A stretch of 64,000 nt of DNA from Leeuwenhoekiella sp044542075 (GTDB lineage Bacteria; Bacteroidota; Bacteroidia; Flavobacteriales; Flavobacteriaceae): the NCBI RefSeq assembly GCF_044542075.1, contig NZ_JBITTU010000001.1:496001-560000 (forward strand), given 5' to 3'. Below, piece by piece: positions 16,670-25,835 of the stretch. The translations under genes were made by a program, and so were the position numbers. Every line of letters starts with the position of its first letter. Position 1 is the stretch's first letter. The notes beneath the pieces were generated by a model, which had not been told where the DNA came from, made no database searches, and worked only from the letters and a program-made list of their open reading frames with translations.

Positions 16670-16705
16670 ATAAAAAAATCCTTGCTTACTAGTAAACAAG
16701 GATTT
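16670..16705 (-). terminator. Intrinsic terminator after hppD
   Basis: AAATCCTTG / CAAGGATTT stem (16676-16684 with 16697-16705) with a 12-base loop. On the minus strand it runs straight into T7. It separates the hmgA-hppD transcript from the operon downstream. Confidence 0.88.
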
Positions 16706-16737
16706 GTAACGTATGTTTTATTGGCAAAGCTTAAATA

Positions 16738-17898
16738 TCACAAGGTACCTCTTGCTGCTTGTTCTCGTTCTATAGATTCAAACAAGGCTTTAAAATTACC
16801 GGCTCCAAAACCTTTTGCTCCCATGCGCTGAATGATTTCAAAAAATAAAGTGGGTCTATCTTGAAGTGGCTTGGTAAAAATCTGAAGCAAATACCCTTCT
16901 TCATCTGCATCTACAAGTATTGATAACTCTTGCAGTTTAGTAAGATCTTCTTTCATAGTCTCCATATGCGCGCCCAGTCTTCTAGGAATATCATCGTAAT
17001 AAGCTTGCGGTGGTGGTGGCAAAAATTCTACCCCTCTTGCACGTAAAGCGGAAACTGTCTTCACAATATCATCTGTAGCAACAGCAAGATGCTGTACGCC
17101 TGCTCCCTCATAAAAATCAAGATACTCTTCTATTTGAGACTTTTTAATACCTTCTGCTGGCTCATTAATGGGAAATTTTATTCTGCCGTTACCATTACTC
17201 ATTACCTTGCTCATTAAGGCAGAGTACTCTGTGGTAATTTGCTTGTCATCAAACGTGAGAAAGTTTACAAACCCCATTACATCTTCATACCACTTCACCC
17301 AGATATTCATTTCTCCCCAGCCTACATTACCCACCATGTGGTCTATATATTTTAAACCGGTTGGTTCAGGGTTATAATCTGACTTCCATTTGCGAAAACC
17401 TGGCATAAAATCACCTTTGTAATTCTTACGCTCTACAAACATATGCACAGTCTCGCCGTAGGTATAAATACCAGAGCGTATAACTTCACCGTGCTCATCT
17501 TTTTCTACTTTAGGTTCCATAAATGGTTTTGCGCCACGCTTTGTAGTTTCTTCAAACGCACTACGCGCATCTTCAACCCATAAGGCTACCACTTTTACAC
17601 CATCACCATGCTTTACAATATGATCGTTAATAGGGGAATCACTATTAAGAGGAGAGGTAAGCACCAAGCGTATCTTGTCTTGCTTAAGCACGTAACTTAC
17701 ACGATCTTTCTGCCCGGTTTCTAAACCGCTGTAAGCAAAAGATTGAAAGCCAAATGCTGTTTTATAAAAATGTGCTGCCTGCTTGGCATTACCCACATAA
17801 AATTCTACATAATCTGTTCCCAATAGCGGAAGAAAATCTTGCGCTCCTTCAAATATTTTTTCGAGTCCGTAATCGACTGATTTTAATTCTTTACTCAT
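16738..17898 (-). CDS. hppD: 4-hydroxyphenylpyruvate dioxygenase
   Basis: 386 residues from the ATG at 17898 (MSKELKSVDYGLEKIF). An ATG 12 codons earlier lies within an intergenic repeat and is unlikely. Two vicinal-oxygen-chelate domains are visible. The iron triad is H in YIDHMVGNV, H in VQHLAVATDD and E in LFFEIIQRMGAKGFGAGNF. It converts 4-hydroxyphenylpyruvate, O2 to homogentisate and CO2 in tyrosine breakdown. The next step, HmgA, is encoded just upstream on the same strand, with a 120-base spacer holding a structured repeat. A terminator follows. Confidence 0.96.
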   Translation of the reverse strand: MSKELKSVDYGLEKIFEGAQDFLPLLGTDYVEFYVGNAKQAAHFYKTAFGFQSFAYSGLETGQKDRVSYVLKQDKIRLVLTSPLNSDSPINDHIVKHGDGVKVVALWVEDARSAFEETTKRGAKPFMEPKVEKDEHGEVIRSGIYTYGETVHMFVERKNYKGDFMPGFRKWKSDYNPEPTGLKYIDHMVGNVGWGEMNIWVKWYEDVMGFVNFLTFDDKQITTEYSALMSKVMSNGNGRIKFPINEPAEGIKKSQIEEYLDFYEGAGVQHLAVATDDIVKTVSALRARGVEFLPPPPQAYYDDIPRRLGAHMETMKEDLTKLQELSILVDADEEGYLLQIFTKPLQDRPTLFFEIIQRMGAKGFGAGNFKALFESIEREQAARGTL

Positions 17899-17910
17899 TT
17901 GTTTAGTTGT

Positions 17911-17998
17911 TTTTAGCCCTGATTGCAGCGACATCCTTTCTAATTGTAAAGCCCTAAGGCTCGCAATTAAATAGATATAGCGGAAAGCAGGAAATAGC
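17911..17998 (-). repeat. Structured intergenic element between hmgA and hppD (flavobacterial dispersed repeat type)
   Basis: On the minus strand the spacer reads CTATTTCCTGCTTTCCGC, then TATATCT, an internal stem (AATTGCGAGCC TTA GGGCTTTACAATT, 17944-17967 region), then AAAGGATGTCGCTGCAATC and AGGGCTAA. The two conserved arms around a variable hairpin resemble a dispersed intergenic sequence I recall from many Flavobacteriaceae genomes. The ATG in GGATGTCGC is what makes the longer hppD frame, so it is a false start. Confidence 0.55.
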
Positions 17999-18018
17999 TC
18001 CTTATTATTAGATTTAAT

Positions 18019-19179
18019 TTAATGAGGTAGCCATGATTTATAATACGTCTCGTCTGCGATAGGCATAGCATCTTCACAAATCTGCAACGGTTTAAAGGTG
18101 TCAACCATCACAGCAAGCTCTTCGGTTTCTGTTTTGCCTATACTACGTTCTGTAGCTCCCGGGTGTGGCCCGTGCGGAATACCGGCAGGATGTAATGAAA
18201 TATGCCCAGCCTCAATATCGTTGCGACTCATAAAATCTCCATCTACATAATACAACACCTCGTCGCTATCTATATTACTATGATTGTACGGCGCAGGAAT
18301 ACTTTCTGGGTGATAATCATATTTACGCGGACAAAAACTGCACACCACAAATGCATCTGTCTCAAAAGTTTGATGCACAGGTGGTGGCTGGTGTATGCGC
18401 CCTGTTATGGGTTCAAAATCGTGAATAGAAAATGCATACGGGTAATTATAACCATCATAACCCACAACATCAAAGGGATGCGTTGCATAAACCATATCAA
18501 AAAGATCGTCCTGCTTCTTAATTTTTATCAAGAATTCACCGGTTTCGTTATTAGTTTCCAGTTCATAAGGCCTGCGTAAATCACGCTCACAAAATGGAGA
18601 ATGCTCTAACAATTGACCAAAGTAATTGCGGTATCTTTTTGGTGTATATATAGGTCTTCGAGATTCTACAATAAATAACCTGTTATCACTTGTATCAAAG
18701 TCTAATTTATAAATGGTTCCCCGCGGAATTAAAATGTAATCACCATATTTAAAGTCTAAATTACCTAAGTGACTGCGGAATTTACCACTACCGCGATGCA
18801 CAAAAATCAACTCATCTGCATCACTGTTTTTGTAGAAATAATCTTGGGTTTTGTTCTGCGGTGCAGCAAGAATAATTGTACAATCACTATTAGTCAAAAT
18901 GGGTTTGCGACTTTCAAGATAATCTGCCTGTGGCTTTATCTCAAAACCTCTAAATCTGTAGGATTGTATGTGATTTGCTCTTGAAACTTTAGGCTTTACA
19001 CTTGTACTACCTTTAATTTCTTTAACCTGCGTAGGGCGTTGTTCGTGATACATATTGCTATACATCCCGTCAAACCCTATAGTACCAAAAAGTTGCTCAT
19101 AGTAGAGACTACCATCTGGTTTTCTAAATTGTGTATGACGCTTGTGCGGGATCTTACCCAGTTTATGGTAAAAAGGCAT
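18019..19179 (-). CDS. hmgA: Homogentisate 1,2-dioxygenase
   Basis: 386 residues, starting MPFYHKLGKIPHKRHTQF. Cupin-type protein of the HGD family. The substrate and iron region includes PYNHSNIDSDEVLYYVDGDF (HxnxDxxE pattern) and HPAGIPHGPHPGATERSI, holding the His and Glu ligands of the non-haem iron. It opens the ring of homogentisate to maleylacetoacetate, directly after HppD in the tyrosine pathway. It is the first gene of the hmgA-hppD unit. The following steps (fumarylacetoacetase, isomerase) are not in the window. Confidence 0.95.
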   Translation of the reverse strand: MPFYHKLGKIPHKRHTQFRKPDGSLYYEQLFGTIGFDGMYSNMYHEQRPTQVKEIKGSTSVKPKVSRANHIQSYRFRGFEIKPQADYLESRKPILTNSDCTIILAAPQNKTQDYFYKNSDADELIFVHRGSGKFRSHLGNLDFKYGDYILIPRGTIYKLDFDTSDNRLFIVESRRPIYTPKRYRNYFGQLLEHSPFCERDLRRPYELETNNETGEFLIKIKKQDDLFDMVYATHPFDVVGYDGYNYPYAFSIHDFEPITGRIHQPPPVHQTFETDAFVVCSFCPRKYDYHPESIPAPYNHSNIDSDEVLYYVDGDFMSRNDIEAGHISLHPAGIPHGPHPGATERSIGKTETEELAVMVDTFKPLQICEDAMPIADETYYKSWLPH

Positions 19180-19260
19180 AGTTTCTTTTTTTTAGACCGA
19201 AGTAACACAACTAAGATTTATGCTTATTATGTTTTTCTCCGAAAACGTTATCGATCATTA

Positions 19261-19290
19261 CAAATATCGTAAAAAGACTAGCTAAACAAA
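19261..19290 (-). promoter_or_regulatory. Promoter of hmgA-hppD
   Basis: On the minus strand TTTG (19287-19290), 18 bases, GATATTTG (19261-19268). The -7 box matches TAnnTTTG at seven of eight positions or fewer by one base, and the spacing is right. The leader would be about 75 bases. Confidence 0.45.
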
Positions 19291-19301
19291 CTAATATTTT
19301 C

Positions 19302-21566
19302 TTAAAACCAAAATCCCAGGCTGAAATTCCAAAACACCTTATCAACCTCTGGTGAGTAAGACAATTTAGTTTGTAATGGCCCTACAAGAGTTTCAAGACC
19401 GTAACCTATAAAATACCCGGTATAGTCTGGTGAAGTTAACCAGTTACCATTAGTGAACAAATCATTTTCAAGATTGGCAAAATTACCCCCAAAGTTTAAA
19501 TGATTTTTGCGATAAAAATTAAAATCAAAACTTATATCAGACTTTACAAGACCGTCACCGGCACTACTAATAAAATCATAACCGTAGAAGGGTATTATAT
19601 TATTAATAAAATCATTACCCCATCCTCCTAAAATAAAGTCAAAGCTACCGCCTTCTGAAGCCCCTATTTTAAAACCGCCTTCAACGCCTACAAGTACAGA
19701 AAGTTTTGGTAAGATTTTATGTGCATATTTTAATCGCGCACTACCTACAGAAAACTCTTCAAAATTATTATTGTAGTCTGAAGATAACAGATAAAGATGA
19801 AAATCACCATTAAAATACCATCCAGAAGTAGGGAAGTATTTATTATCAAAACTGTCTAAGAGTAAACTTCCGTATGTACTAAAGTAGTGGCTATTATCAA
19901 AATAGACTTTACTGTTAGGGTCTTCTACAAGACGTACACTTTCTGTATCTATTTTTAAAAATTTGTGCTCTAATCCCAGATTGAATGAAAACTGTTTTTG
20001 AAAAAGTGTTTGTATATATATTTGGTTTGTAAAATCTGTGTAATCTACCGTTAGATTATTAAAACTCTCTAAGGGCAAATCGCTCAATTGCTCAATAAAT
20101 CTAGCATCTACACGACGGTCAAAGCTGTTGTAATATGATCTTAAACCAAAACCAATATAAAATCCATTATCGCTATAATAGTCAAAATTATATCGAACAT
20201 TATCTCCCAAAGCAAGATCAAAAGACGCAATGTCGTTTTTAAACAGAACACGCTTTTTTGTGATATTAATCAAAGCAGCACTCTTATAAACATCGTCATA
20301 ATGAATACCCGCTTTTATGTAGGTTGTAGATTCGCTTTCGGTAAGATTTACAGATAAATGATATTGACCATCATCATATATTTCTAATTTATGATTTATA
20401 CGCTGAAAGTTATTTGTTGCCGCAAGATTATTAACACCGTCAAATAAAGCCGAATAAGTGGTCTTAGCAGGTGTTTTGATTTTTAGCTTACCTAAGATAT
20501 ATGATCGCGTATAATAGGTGTTTCCATTAATACCTACACTTTTAATTCTAAGTGTGTCTGTATCTGTTATGGCTAATGCAGGCTTGTTATAGTGTGCTTT
20601 TTGAAGTTGAGCTAGCTTAAGAAATTCTGAATCAAAAGTTTTTGCTTTTTCCTCGCCGCCCTTAATGATAGCTGCTCCTTTATCAAAATCTACTACACTA
20701 TAACCCGCAATATTTGGTTTTATATAAATGTCAGTTTCAGCGACTTTATCTTTCATCGCTTCAATGGTGCGGTAATTATTGATTTGAATAAGCATTTCTG
20801 GGGCGCTCTTAAGCTCACTCTTTCCTCTCAAATCATCCTGAACGTCAACCCCTATTATAAAATTTGCACCTCTTCTGCGTAATTCTTCAACCGGATAATT
20901 ATTTACAACACCACCATCTATTAATATACGATCATCTACAATAACAGGACTAAATAAGGAAGGTAATGCCCCACTCGCTGTTATTGCCTCAGGCAAACAG
21001 CCTTTATCTAAAATAATTGCCTGCCCTTTTTCGGCATCTGTTGCCACACAGAAAAAAGGAATAGTTAATTCTGAAAAGTCATTTACTTCCTGTACGTGAT
21101 GAGTAAGCTCTGTAAAGAGATTATATATATTTTGACCCTTAGAAAGGGCTGAAGGAAACGATATTTTAAAATGATCAAAAGGGAGACTTATGGCATATTT
21201 TTCTGCGTCTGCACGCTCGTAAAATGATTGCGCACTACGCGGTAAATTGTCTTGAATTAATTTGTCAAAATTAACAACGTTAAAAATAGAATCTAGCTGA
21301 TGTGCATTGTAACCTGCAGCATACAAGCCCCCTATTATGGCACCCATACTGGTCCCGCCTATATAATCTATTTTTACACCCGCAGCTTCAAGCTCATTTA
21401 AAACCCCTATATGCGCTAAGCCTTTAGCACCACCACCGCTTAGTACAAGACCTACCTTTAAATTATCACCTTTTGGATATTTACTAAAATCTATGGTCGT
21501 ACTGTCTTGAGCGTAAAATGCCCAATTCATTAAAACTATAATAAGTAGACAGTAGCTTTTTTTCAT
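19302..21566 (-). CDS. Patatin-like phospholipase fused to POTRA and outer-membrane beta-barrel
   Basis: 754 residues. Signal peptide to about 19. Patatin domain (about 36-300): oxyanion loop GGGAKG (44-49), nucleophile S73 in GTSMG, and catalytic D217 in DGG. A POTRA-like segment (about 325-400: IKSVGINGNTYYTRSYIL) follows, then a 16-strand-type Omp85/surface-antigen barrel ending in a Phe (FSLGFWF). This is the Bacteroidota version of the patatin-barrel (PlpD-like, type Vd) architecture. The lipase domain may be displayed outside or kept in the periplasm. Its start overlaps the uvrC stop by four bases (ATGA), so it is translationally coupled to uvrC. Confidence 0.9.
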   Translation of the reverse strand: MKKSYCLLIIVLMNWAFYAQDSTTIDFSKYPKGDNLKVGLVLSGGGAKGLAHIGVLNELEAAGVKIDYIGGTSMGAIIGGLYAAGYNAHQLDSIFNVVNFDKLIQDNLPRSAQSFYERADAEKYAISLPFDHFKISFPSALSKGQNIYNLFTELTHHVQEVNDFSELTIPFFCVATDAEKGQAIILDKGCLPEAITASGALPSLFSPVIVDDRILIDGGVVNNYPVEELRRRGANFIIGVDVQDDLRGKSELKSAPEMLIQINNYRTIEAMKDKVAETDIYIKPNIAGYSVVDFDKGAAIIKGGEEKAKTFDSEFLKLAQLQKAHYNKPALAITDTDTLRIKSVGINGNTYYTRSYILGKLKIKTPAKTTYSALFDGVNNLAATNNFQRINHKLEIYDDGQYHLSVNLTESESTTYIKAGIHYDDVYKSAALINITKKRVLFKNDIASFDLALGDNVRYNFDYYSDNGFYIGFGLRSYYNSFDRRVDARFIEQLSDLPLESFNNLTVDYTDFTNQIYIQTLFQKQFSFNLGLEHKFLKIDTESVRLVEDPNSKVYFDNSHYFSTYGSLLLDSFDNKYFPTSGWYFNGDFHLYLLSSDYNNNFEEFSVGSARLKYAHKILPKLSVLVGVEGGFKIGASEGGSFDFILGGWGNDFINNIIPFYGYDFISSAGDGLVKSDISFDFNFYRKNHLNFGGNFANLENDLFTNGNWLTSPDYTGYFIGYGLETLVGPLQTKLSYSPEVDKVFWNFSLGFWF

Positions 21567-23359
21567 TCTGTTTGCTGATAATGATTGTAAATAATCCTGG
21601 CTTTTGAAGGCCCTATAACTTCTGCCAAATTCTTTTCTGAAGCTTCTTTAACCTTAGTAACAGATCTAAAATGGGTTAACAACTCAATTACCGTCTTTTC
21701 TCCAATACCAGAAATTGTTTCTAGCTCTGTACTTATAGCAGCATTACTGCGCTTATTTCTATGGAATGTAATTCCAAAACGGTGCGCCTCATTACGCAAC
21801 TGCTGAATCACTTTTAAGGTTTCACTCTTTTTATCAAGATAAAGTGGAATAGAATCTCCGGGGTAAAACAACTCCTCAAGTCGTTTTGCGATACCTATAA
21901 TAGCAATTTTGCCGCGTAGTCCCAGATCTTCTAAAGCCTTAACGCCAGAAGAAAGTTGGCCTTTACCGCCATCTACAATAATTAGTTGTGGCAAAGGTTC
22001 GTCTTCATTAAGTAAACGTTTGTATCTTCTAAACACAACCTCTTCCATAGATGCAAAATCATTAGGACCTTCTACTGTTTTGATATTAAATTTACGATAA
22101 TCCTTTTTACTGGGTTTTCCGTCTTTAAAAACAACACAGGCTGCAACAGGATTTGTTCCCTGAATATTTGAGTTATCAAAACATTCTATATGTCTGGGCT
22201 CTACAGATAGCCTTAAATCTGACTTCATTTGAGCCATTAGGCGATTCACATGCCGGTCTGGATCTACGATTTTGGTTTGTTTGAAGCGCTCCATTCTAAA
22301 ATACTTTGCGTTACGCTCAGACAATTCTACTATGCGCTTTTTATCACCTAATTTTGGAACTGTAACTCTAAATTTTTCACCTAAATCTACAGGGATTGGT
22401 GTGTATATTTCAGGAGACTGAGAATTAAAACGCTGCCGTATTTCTATAATACCTATTTCTAGTAATTCTTGATCAGACTCGTCTAGTTTCTTTTTTAACT
22501 CCAGTGTGTGCGATCTAATTATTGCACCGTGAGAAAGCTGTAGAAAGTTTACGTACCCATAACCCTCATCAGATACAATACTAAAAACATCTACATTATT
22601 AATGAGTGGGTTTACCACTGTGCTCTTTGCCTGATAGCCCTCTAAAATATCTATTTTCTCTTTAATACGCTGTGCATCTTCAAACTCCATAGCTTCAGCA
22701 TGAGCCTTCATTTGTAGGCGAAAACGATGCAATGAGTCTTTAAAATTTCCTTTCACAATATCGCGTATAGCATCTATATTCTCGTGATAGGTTTTTGCTG
22801 AAATATTATCTTCACAAGGCCCCAGACAATTACCCAGATGATATTCTAAACAAACCTTATACTTGCCAGATTCTATTTTTTCTTTAGAAAGATCATAATT
22901 ACAGGTACGTAGAGGATACAACCCTTTTATAAGATCGAGTAGCGTATGTACGGTTTTCATACTCGTATACGGACCGTAATATTCACTACCATCTTTTATT
23001 AATCTTCTGGTGGGGAAAACCCGCGGAAAGCGCTCATTTTTTATACAAATCCAGGGATAGCTCTTATCATCCTTAAGCATTACATTGTAACGCGGCTGAT
23101 AGTTTTTTATCATGTTATTTTCAAGCAAGAGTGCATCTGTCTCACTATCAACAACAATGTGCTTTATCTCAACTATTTTCTTTACCAGAAGATTTGTTCG
23201 AGCATTATCGTGTCTCTTGGTAAAATAGGAGGATACACGTTTTTTTAAATTTTTTGCCTTGCCTACATAAAGCAATTTCCCTTTTTTATCATAGTATTGA
23301 TAAACCCCGGGGCTGCTGGGAAGCGTCTTTAACTGTAAGTCTAAATCAGGTATTTCCAT
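21563..23359 (-). CDS. uvrC: UvrABC system protein C
   Basis: 598 residues from the ATG at 23359 (MEIPDLDLQL). The frame extends three codons to a TTG that I do not favour. The GIY-YIG nuclease domain is at about 13-95 (SSPGVYQYY...LYVGKAKNLKKRVSSYF). A UVR motif is near 205-235 (MEFEDAQRIKEKIDIL). The C-terminal RNase H-like nuclease has HIECFDNSNIQGTNPVAACV and LIIVDGGKGQLSSG, and helix-hairpin-helix repeats at the end include ISGIGEKTV. It makes the dual incisions in nucleotide excision repair with UvrA and UvrB. It is divergent from the RimB-like gene and overlaps the patatin gene. Confidence 0.97.
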   Translation of the reverse strand: MEIPDLDLQLKTLPSSPGVYQYYDKKGKLLYVGKAKNLKKRVSSYFTKRHDNARTNLLVKKIVEIKHIVVDSETDALLLENNMIKNYQPRYNVMLKDDKSYPWICIKNERFPRVFPTRRLIKDGSEYYGPYTSMKTVHTLLDLIKGLYPLRTCNYDLSKEKIESGKYKVCLEYHLGNCLGPCEDNISAKTYHENIDAIRDIVKGNFKDSLHRFRLQMKAHAEAMEFEDAQRIKEKIDILEGYQAKSTVVNPLINNVDVFSIVSDEGYGYVNFLQLSHGAIIRSHTLELKKKLDESDQELLEIGIIEIRQRFNSQSPEIYTPIPVDLGEKFRVTVPKLGDKKRIVELSERNAKYFRMERFKQTKIVDPDRHVNRLMAQMKSDLRLSVEPRHIECFDNSNIQGTNPVAACVVFKDGKPSKKDYRKFNIKTVEGPNDFASMEEVVFRRYKRLLNEDEPLPQLIIVDGGKGQLSSGVKALEDLGLRGKIAIIGIAKRLEELFYPGDSIPLYLDKKSETLKVIQQLRNEAHRFGITFHRNKRSNAAISTELETISGIGEKTVIELLTHFRSVTKVKEASEKNLAEVIGPSKARIIYNHYQQTE

Positions 23360-23422
23360 CTTATTCAAATTTACAGCTTCTTGAGCAAATAAAAATTAAC
23401 AACCCTAATTTACGGGCGATGC

Positions 23423-23451
23423 TTTGGTCGTTATTATAGGCTGTATCTTTA
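23423..23451 (+). promoter_or_regulatory. Candidate promoter of the rimBK-aspA-fau row
   Basis: TTTG (23423-23426), 17 bases, TATCTTTA (23444-23451), seven of eight to the consensus. It would give a leader of about 95 bases to the ATG at 23553. No other box of equal quality is in this divergent spacer on the plus strand. Confidence 0.4.
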
Positions 23452-23552
23452 CAGATTAAAGCATAATTTTACTCAGAAATATTAAGACTACATTAACCTA
23501 CTTTTAGAAGGTATTACCAATTAACAGCTATGCTTTTATTAAATTGCAACCT

Positions 23553-23978
23553 ATGGAAAAAGTAATTATAGGACGTATAGACCGTGCCGATTTTCCTAAA
23601 CTAGGTTTGTCTGACATCGATATCAAAATAGATACTGGTGCCTATACATCTTCTATACATTGTAATCATATACGAGAAGAAGATAACATTTTATGCTGTA
23701 CATTTCTAGACCCTAAACACCCTGAATATAATGGTAAAGAAATGCGCTTTTCAGCTTATGATATTACGGCTGTAAAAAGCAGTAATGGCGAGATTCAATA
23801 CCGCTATGTTGTACAAAGTAATATTACCATATTTCAAAAAACATTTAAAATATCGCTCACACTAAGTTCTCGCGAAGACATGCGGTTCCCGGTTTTGATA
23901 GGGCGCAAATTCCTTACTAAAAAATTTATTGTAGACACAGAACTCACTGATGTCTCACACGCTCAAAAAGCCTTATGA
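23553..23978 (+). CDS. RimB-like retropepsin-fold protease (annotated ATP-dependent zinc protease family)
   Basis: 141 residues from the ATG at 23553; the TTG three codons earlier is not needed. The IDTGAYTSSIHC segment puts D27-T28-G29-A30 in the position of the active-site DTG(A) of pepsin/retropepsin folds, and the later FPVLIGRKFL matches the second conserved loop of this family (PF05618, COG4067). The name 'zinc protease' is historical; no zinc motif is visible. The gene overlaps rimK by four bases. In Pseudomonas a homologous gene (rimB) lies in the rimABK operon and acts with RimK on ribosomal protein S6 modification, so a role with RimK is likely. Confidence 0.85.
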   Translation: MEKVIIGRIDRADFPKLGLSDIDIKIDTGAYTSSIHCNHIREEDNILCCTFLDPKHPEYNGKEMRFSAYDITAVKSSNGEIQYRYVVQSNITIFQKTFKISLTLSSREDMRFPVLIGRKFLTKKFIVDTELTDVSHAQKAL

Positions 23979-24847
23979 ATATAAAAATCTTATCCCGTAA
24001 TGGTAATTTATACTCTACTGCTCGTCTTGTAGAAGCTGCAAAGAAGCGCAAGCATACTGTAGAAATAATAGATCCCCTTAAATGTGATTTAATTATTGAA
24101 AAGAAGAAACCCTCTGTATATTACAAGGGACGATACCTTTCAGACACCGAAGCAATAATACCTCGTATTGGGGCTTCAATTACCTATTACGGTACCGCTG
24201 TAGTTAGACAATTTGAAATGATGGGTTGTTTTACCACTACAGAGTCACAGGCCTTAGTACGTAGTCGCGATAAACTACGTAGCCTTCAGATTTTATCAAG
24301 AGCACGCTTAGGGCTTCCTAAGACTGTTTTTACAAATTATTCGCGCGATGTAGGAGAAATTATTGACCACGTAGGTGGAGCTCCTTTAATCATTAAACTT
24401 TTAGAAGGAACACAAGGATTAGGTGTTGTATTAGCCGAAACTAAAAATGCAGCAGAATCTGTTATTGAAGCTTTTAATGGTCTGCAAGCACGTGTGATTG
24501 TCCAGGAATTTATAAAAGAAGCTAAAGGTGCAGATATTAGAGCGTTTATAATTGATGGCCATGTGGTAGGTGCTATGAAGCGCCAAGGTAAAGAAGGTGA
24601 GTTTAGATCTAACCTACACAGAGGTGGTACTGCAGAAGTTATAACTCTTTCTGATGAAGAAGAGATTGCCGCTATTAAAGCAGCAAAAGCAATGGGACTT
24701 GGTGTTGCCGGTGTAGATATGCTACAGAGTGCTCGTGGGCCTTTAATACTTGAAGTAAACTCTTCGCCAGGATTAGAGGGTATAGAACGTGCTACAGGAA
24801 GAGACATCGCAAAAGAAGTTATTAAATATATAGAACGAGGCGTCTAA
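23975..24847 (+). CDS. rimK: RimK family ATP-grasp glutamate ligase
   Basis: 290 residues. N-terminal preATP-grasp domain (about 1-90), then the ATP-grasp fold. IIKLLEGTQGLGVVLAE (near 139-155) is the nucleotide-binding loop, and VIVQEFIKEAKGADIRAFI and FRSNLHRGG are typical of RimK/LysX/MptN. The metal-binding end is LILEVNSSPGLEGIE. RimK adds glutamates to the C-terminus of ribosomal protein S6. Paralogs ligate glutamate to other acceptors, so the true substrate here is inferred. It overlaps the RimB-like gene by four bases and is followed four bases later by the AspA/AstE-like gene. Confidence 0.9.
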   Translation: MNIKILSRNGNLYSTARLVEAAKKRKHTVEIIDPLKCDLIIEKKKPSVYYKGRYLSDTEAIIPRIGASITYYGTAVVRQFEMMGCFTTTESQALVRSRDKLRSLQILSRARLGLPKTVFTNYSRDVGEIIDHVGGAPLIIKLLEGTQGLGVVLAETKNAAESVIEAFNGLQARVIVQEFIKEAKGADIRAFIIDGHVVGAMKRQGKEGEFRSNLHRGGTAEVITLSDEEEIAAIKAAKAMGLGVAGVDMLQSARGPLILEVNSSPGLEGIERATGRDIAKEVIKYIERGV

Positions 24848-24851
24848 AATT

Positions 24852-25835
24852 ATGACGGGTATAGACGAAGACAATATTTTACACATTTTGGGTGAGAAAA
24901 TTCCTCCGGGAACAAGGCGCACCCTTAATTTTAATCTCGCAAAATTATATACAACCACTTCTGTAGAAGTGCCTATTATAATACAACGGGCAAAAAAACC
25001 TGGGCCCTGCATCCTTATTACAGCGGGTATTCACGGTGACGAGATTAATGGTGTAGAAATTGTACGTCAGGTTATTTCAAAAAAAATAAACAAAGTTCTA
25101 CGGGGCACAATTATTTGCATTCCGGTTATAAATGTTTTTGGCTTTTTAAATATGGAACGTGCTTTTCCTGACGGAAGAGATTTAAATCGTGTTTTTCCAG
25201 GAACCCGTAAAGGCTCCCTGGCAGGTAGATTTGCATATCAGTTTAGTAATAGAATATTGCCTGCTGCAGACTTTTGTCTTGATTTTCACACCGGTGGAGG
25301 AAGCCGGTTTAATGTAGCTCAAATACGTGTAGATCCTGATAAAAAAGAGCTTATTGAATATGCTGAAATTTTTGGAGCTCCATTTACTGTTTATTCAAAA
25401 AACATTGCAAAATCCTATCGTTCTACCTGCGAAAAACAAAACATACCCATACTTCTTTTTGAAGGTGGAAAGTCACAAGTAAGCGATAAAGATATTGCGC
25501 GTGAAGGAGTTTTTGGAGTAATGCGTATTCTAGAACATTTTAAAATGCTCTCAAAAGAATTTACCGCACCACCTTTGATAAAAAAAACCACTACCATAGT
25601 GACAAGTTCTTGGTTGCGCGCAAAATATAGCGGTCTGCTCCATCTCAAAAGTAATTGTGGAGATTTTGTAGAAAAGAATGAGGTAATTGCAACAATTACA
25701 GACCCCTACGGGTCGTTTAGACATAAAGTAAAAGCTACAAATGATGGGTATATTATCAATTCAAATGAAGCTTCTTTAGTGTATCAAGGTGATGCCATAT
25801 TTCATCTTTCTACTTCAGAAATTAAAAATGACTAA
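24852..25835 (+). CDS. Succinylglutamate desuccinylase/aspartoacylase family zinc hydrolase
   Basis: 327 residues. Zinc motif H61-G-D-E64 (ITAGIHGDEINGVEIV), then DLNRVFPG with the conserved Asn-Arg substrate clamp, DFHTGGG with the third ligand His, and LFEGGKS where the catalytic Glu is found. The fold is a carboxypeptidase-like (M14) amidohydrolase plus a C-terminal beta domain (about 250-325). The family removes acyl groups from amino acids (aspartoacylase, succinylglutamate desuccinylase). Here it is tied to rimK and the RimB-like gene, so cleavage of a glutamyl or N-acyl-glutamate product is a reasonable guess but is not shown. Confidence 0.85.
   Translation: MTGIDEDNILHILGEKIPPGTRRTLNFNLAKLYTTTSVEVPIIIQRAKKPGPCILITAGIHGDEINGVEIVRQVISKKINKVLRGTIICIPVINVFGFLNMERAFPDGRDLNRVFPGTRKGSLAGRFAYQFSNRILPAADFCLDFHTGGGSRFNVAQIRVDPDKKELIEYAEIFGAPFTVYSKNIAKSYRSTCEKQNIPILLFEGGKSQVSDKDIAREGVFGVMRILEHFKMLSKEFTAPPLIKKTTTIVTSSWLRAKYSGLLHLKSNCGDFVEKNEVIATITDPYGSFRHKVKATNDGYIINSNEASLVYQGDAIFHLSTSEIKND

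Noticed and set aside
24337..24807. Open frame of 156 codons opposite rimK
   Set aside because: Fully antisense to an intact ATP-grasp gene. Its composition (many Pro, Ser, Ala) reflects the complement of rimK codons.
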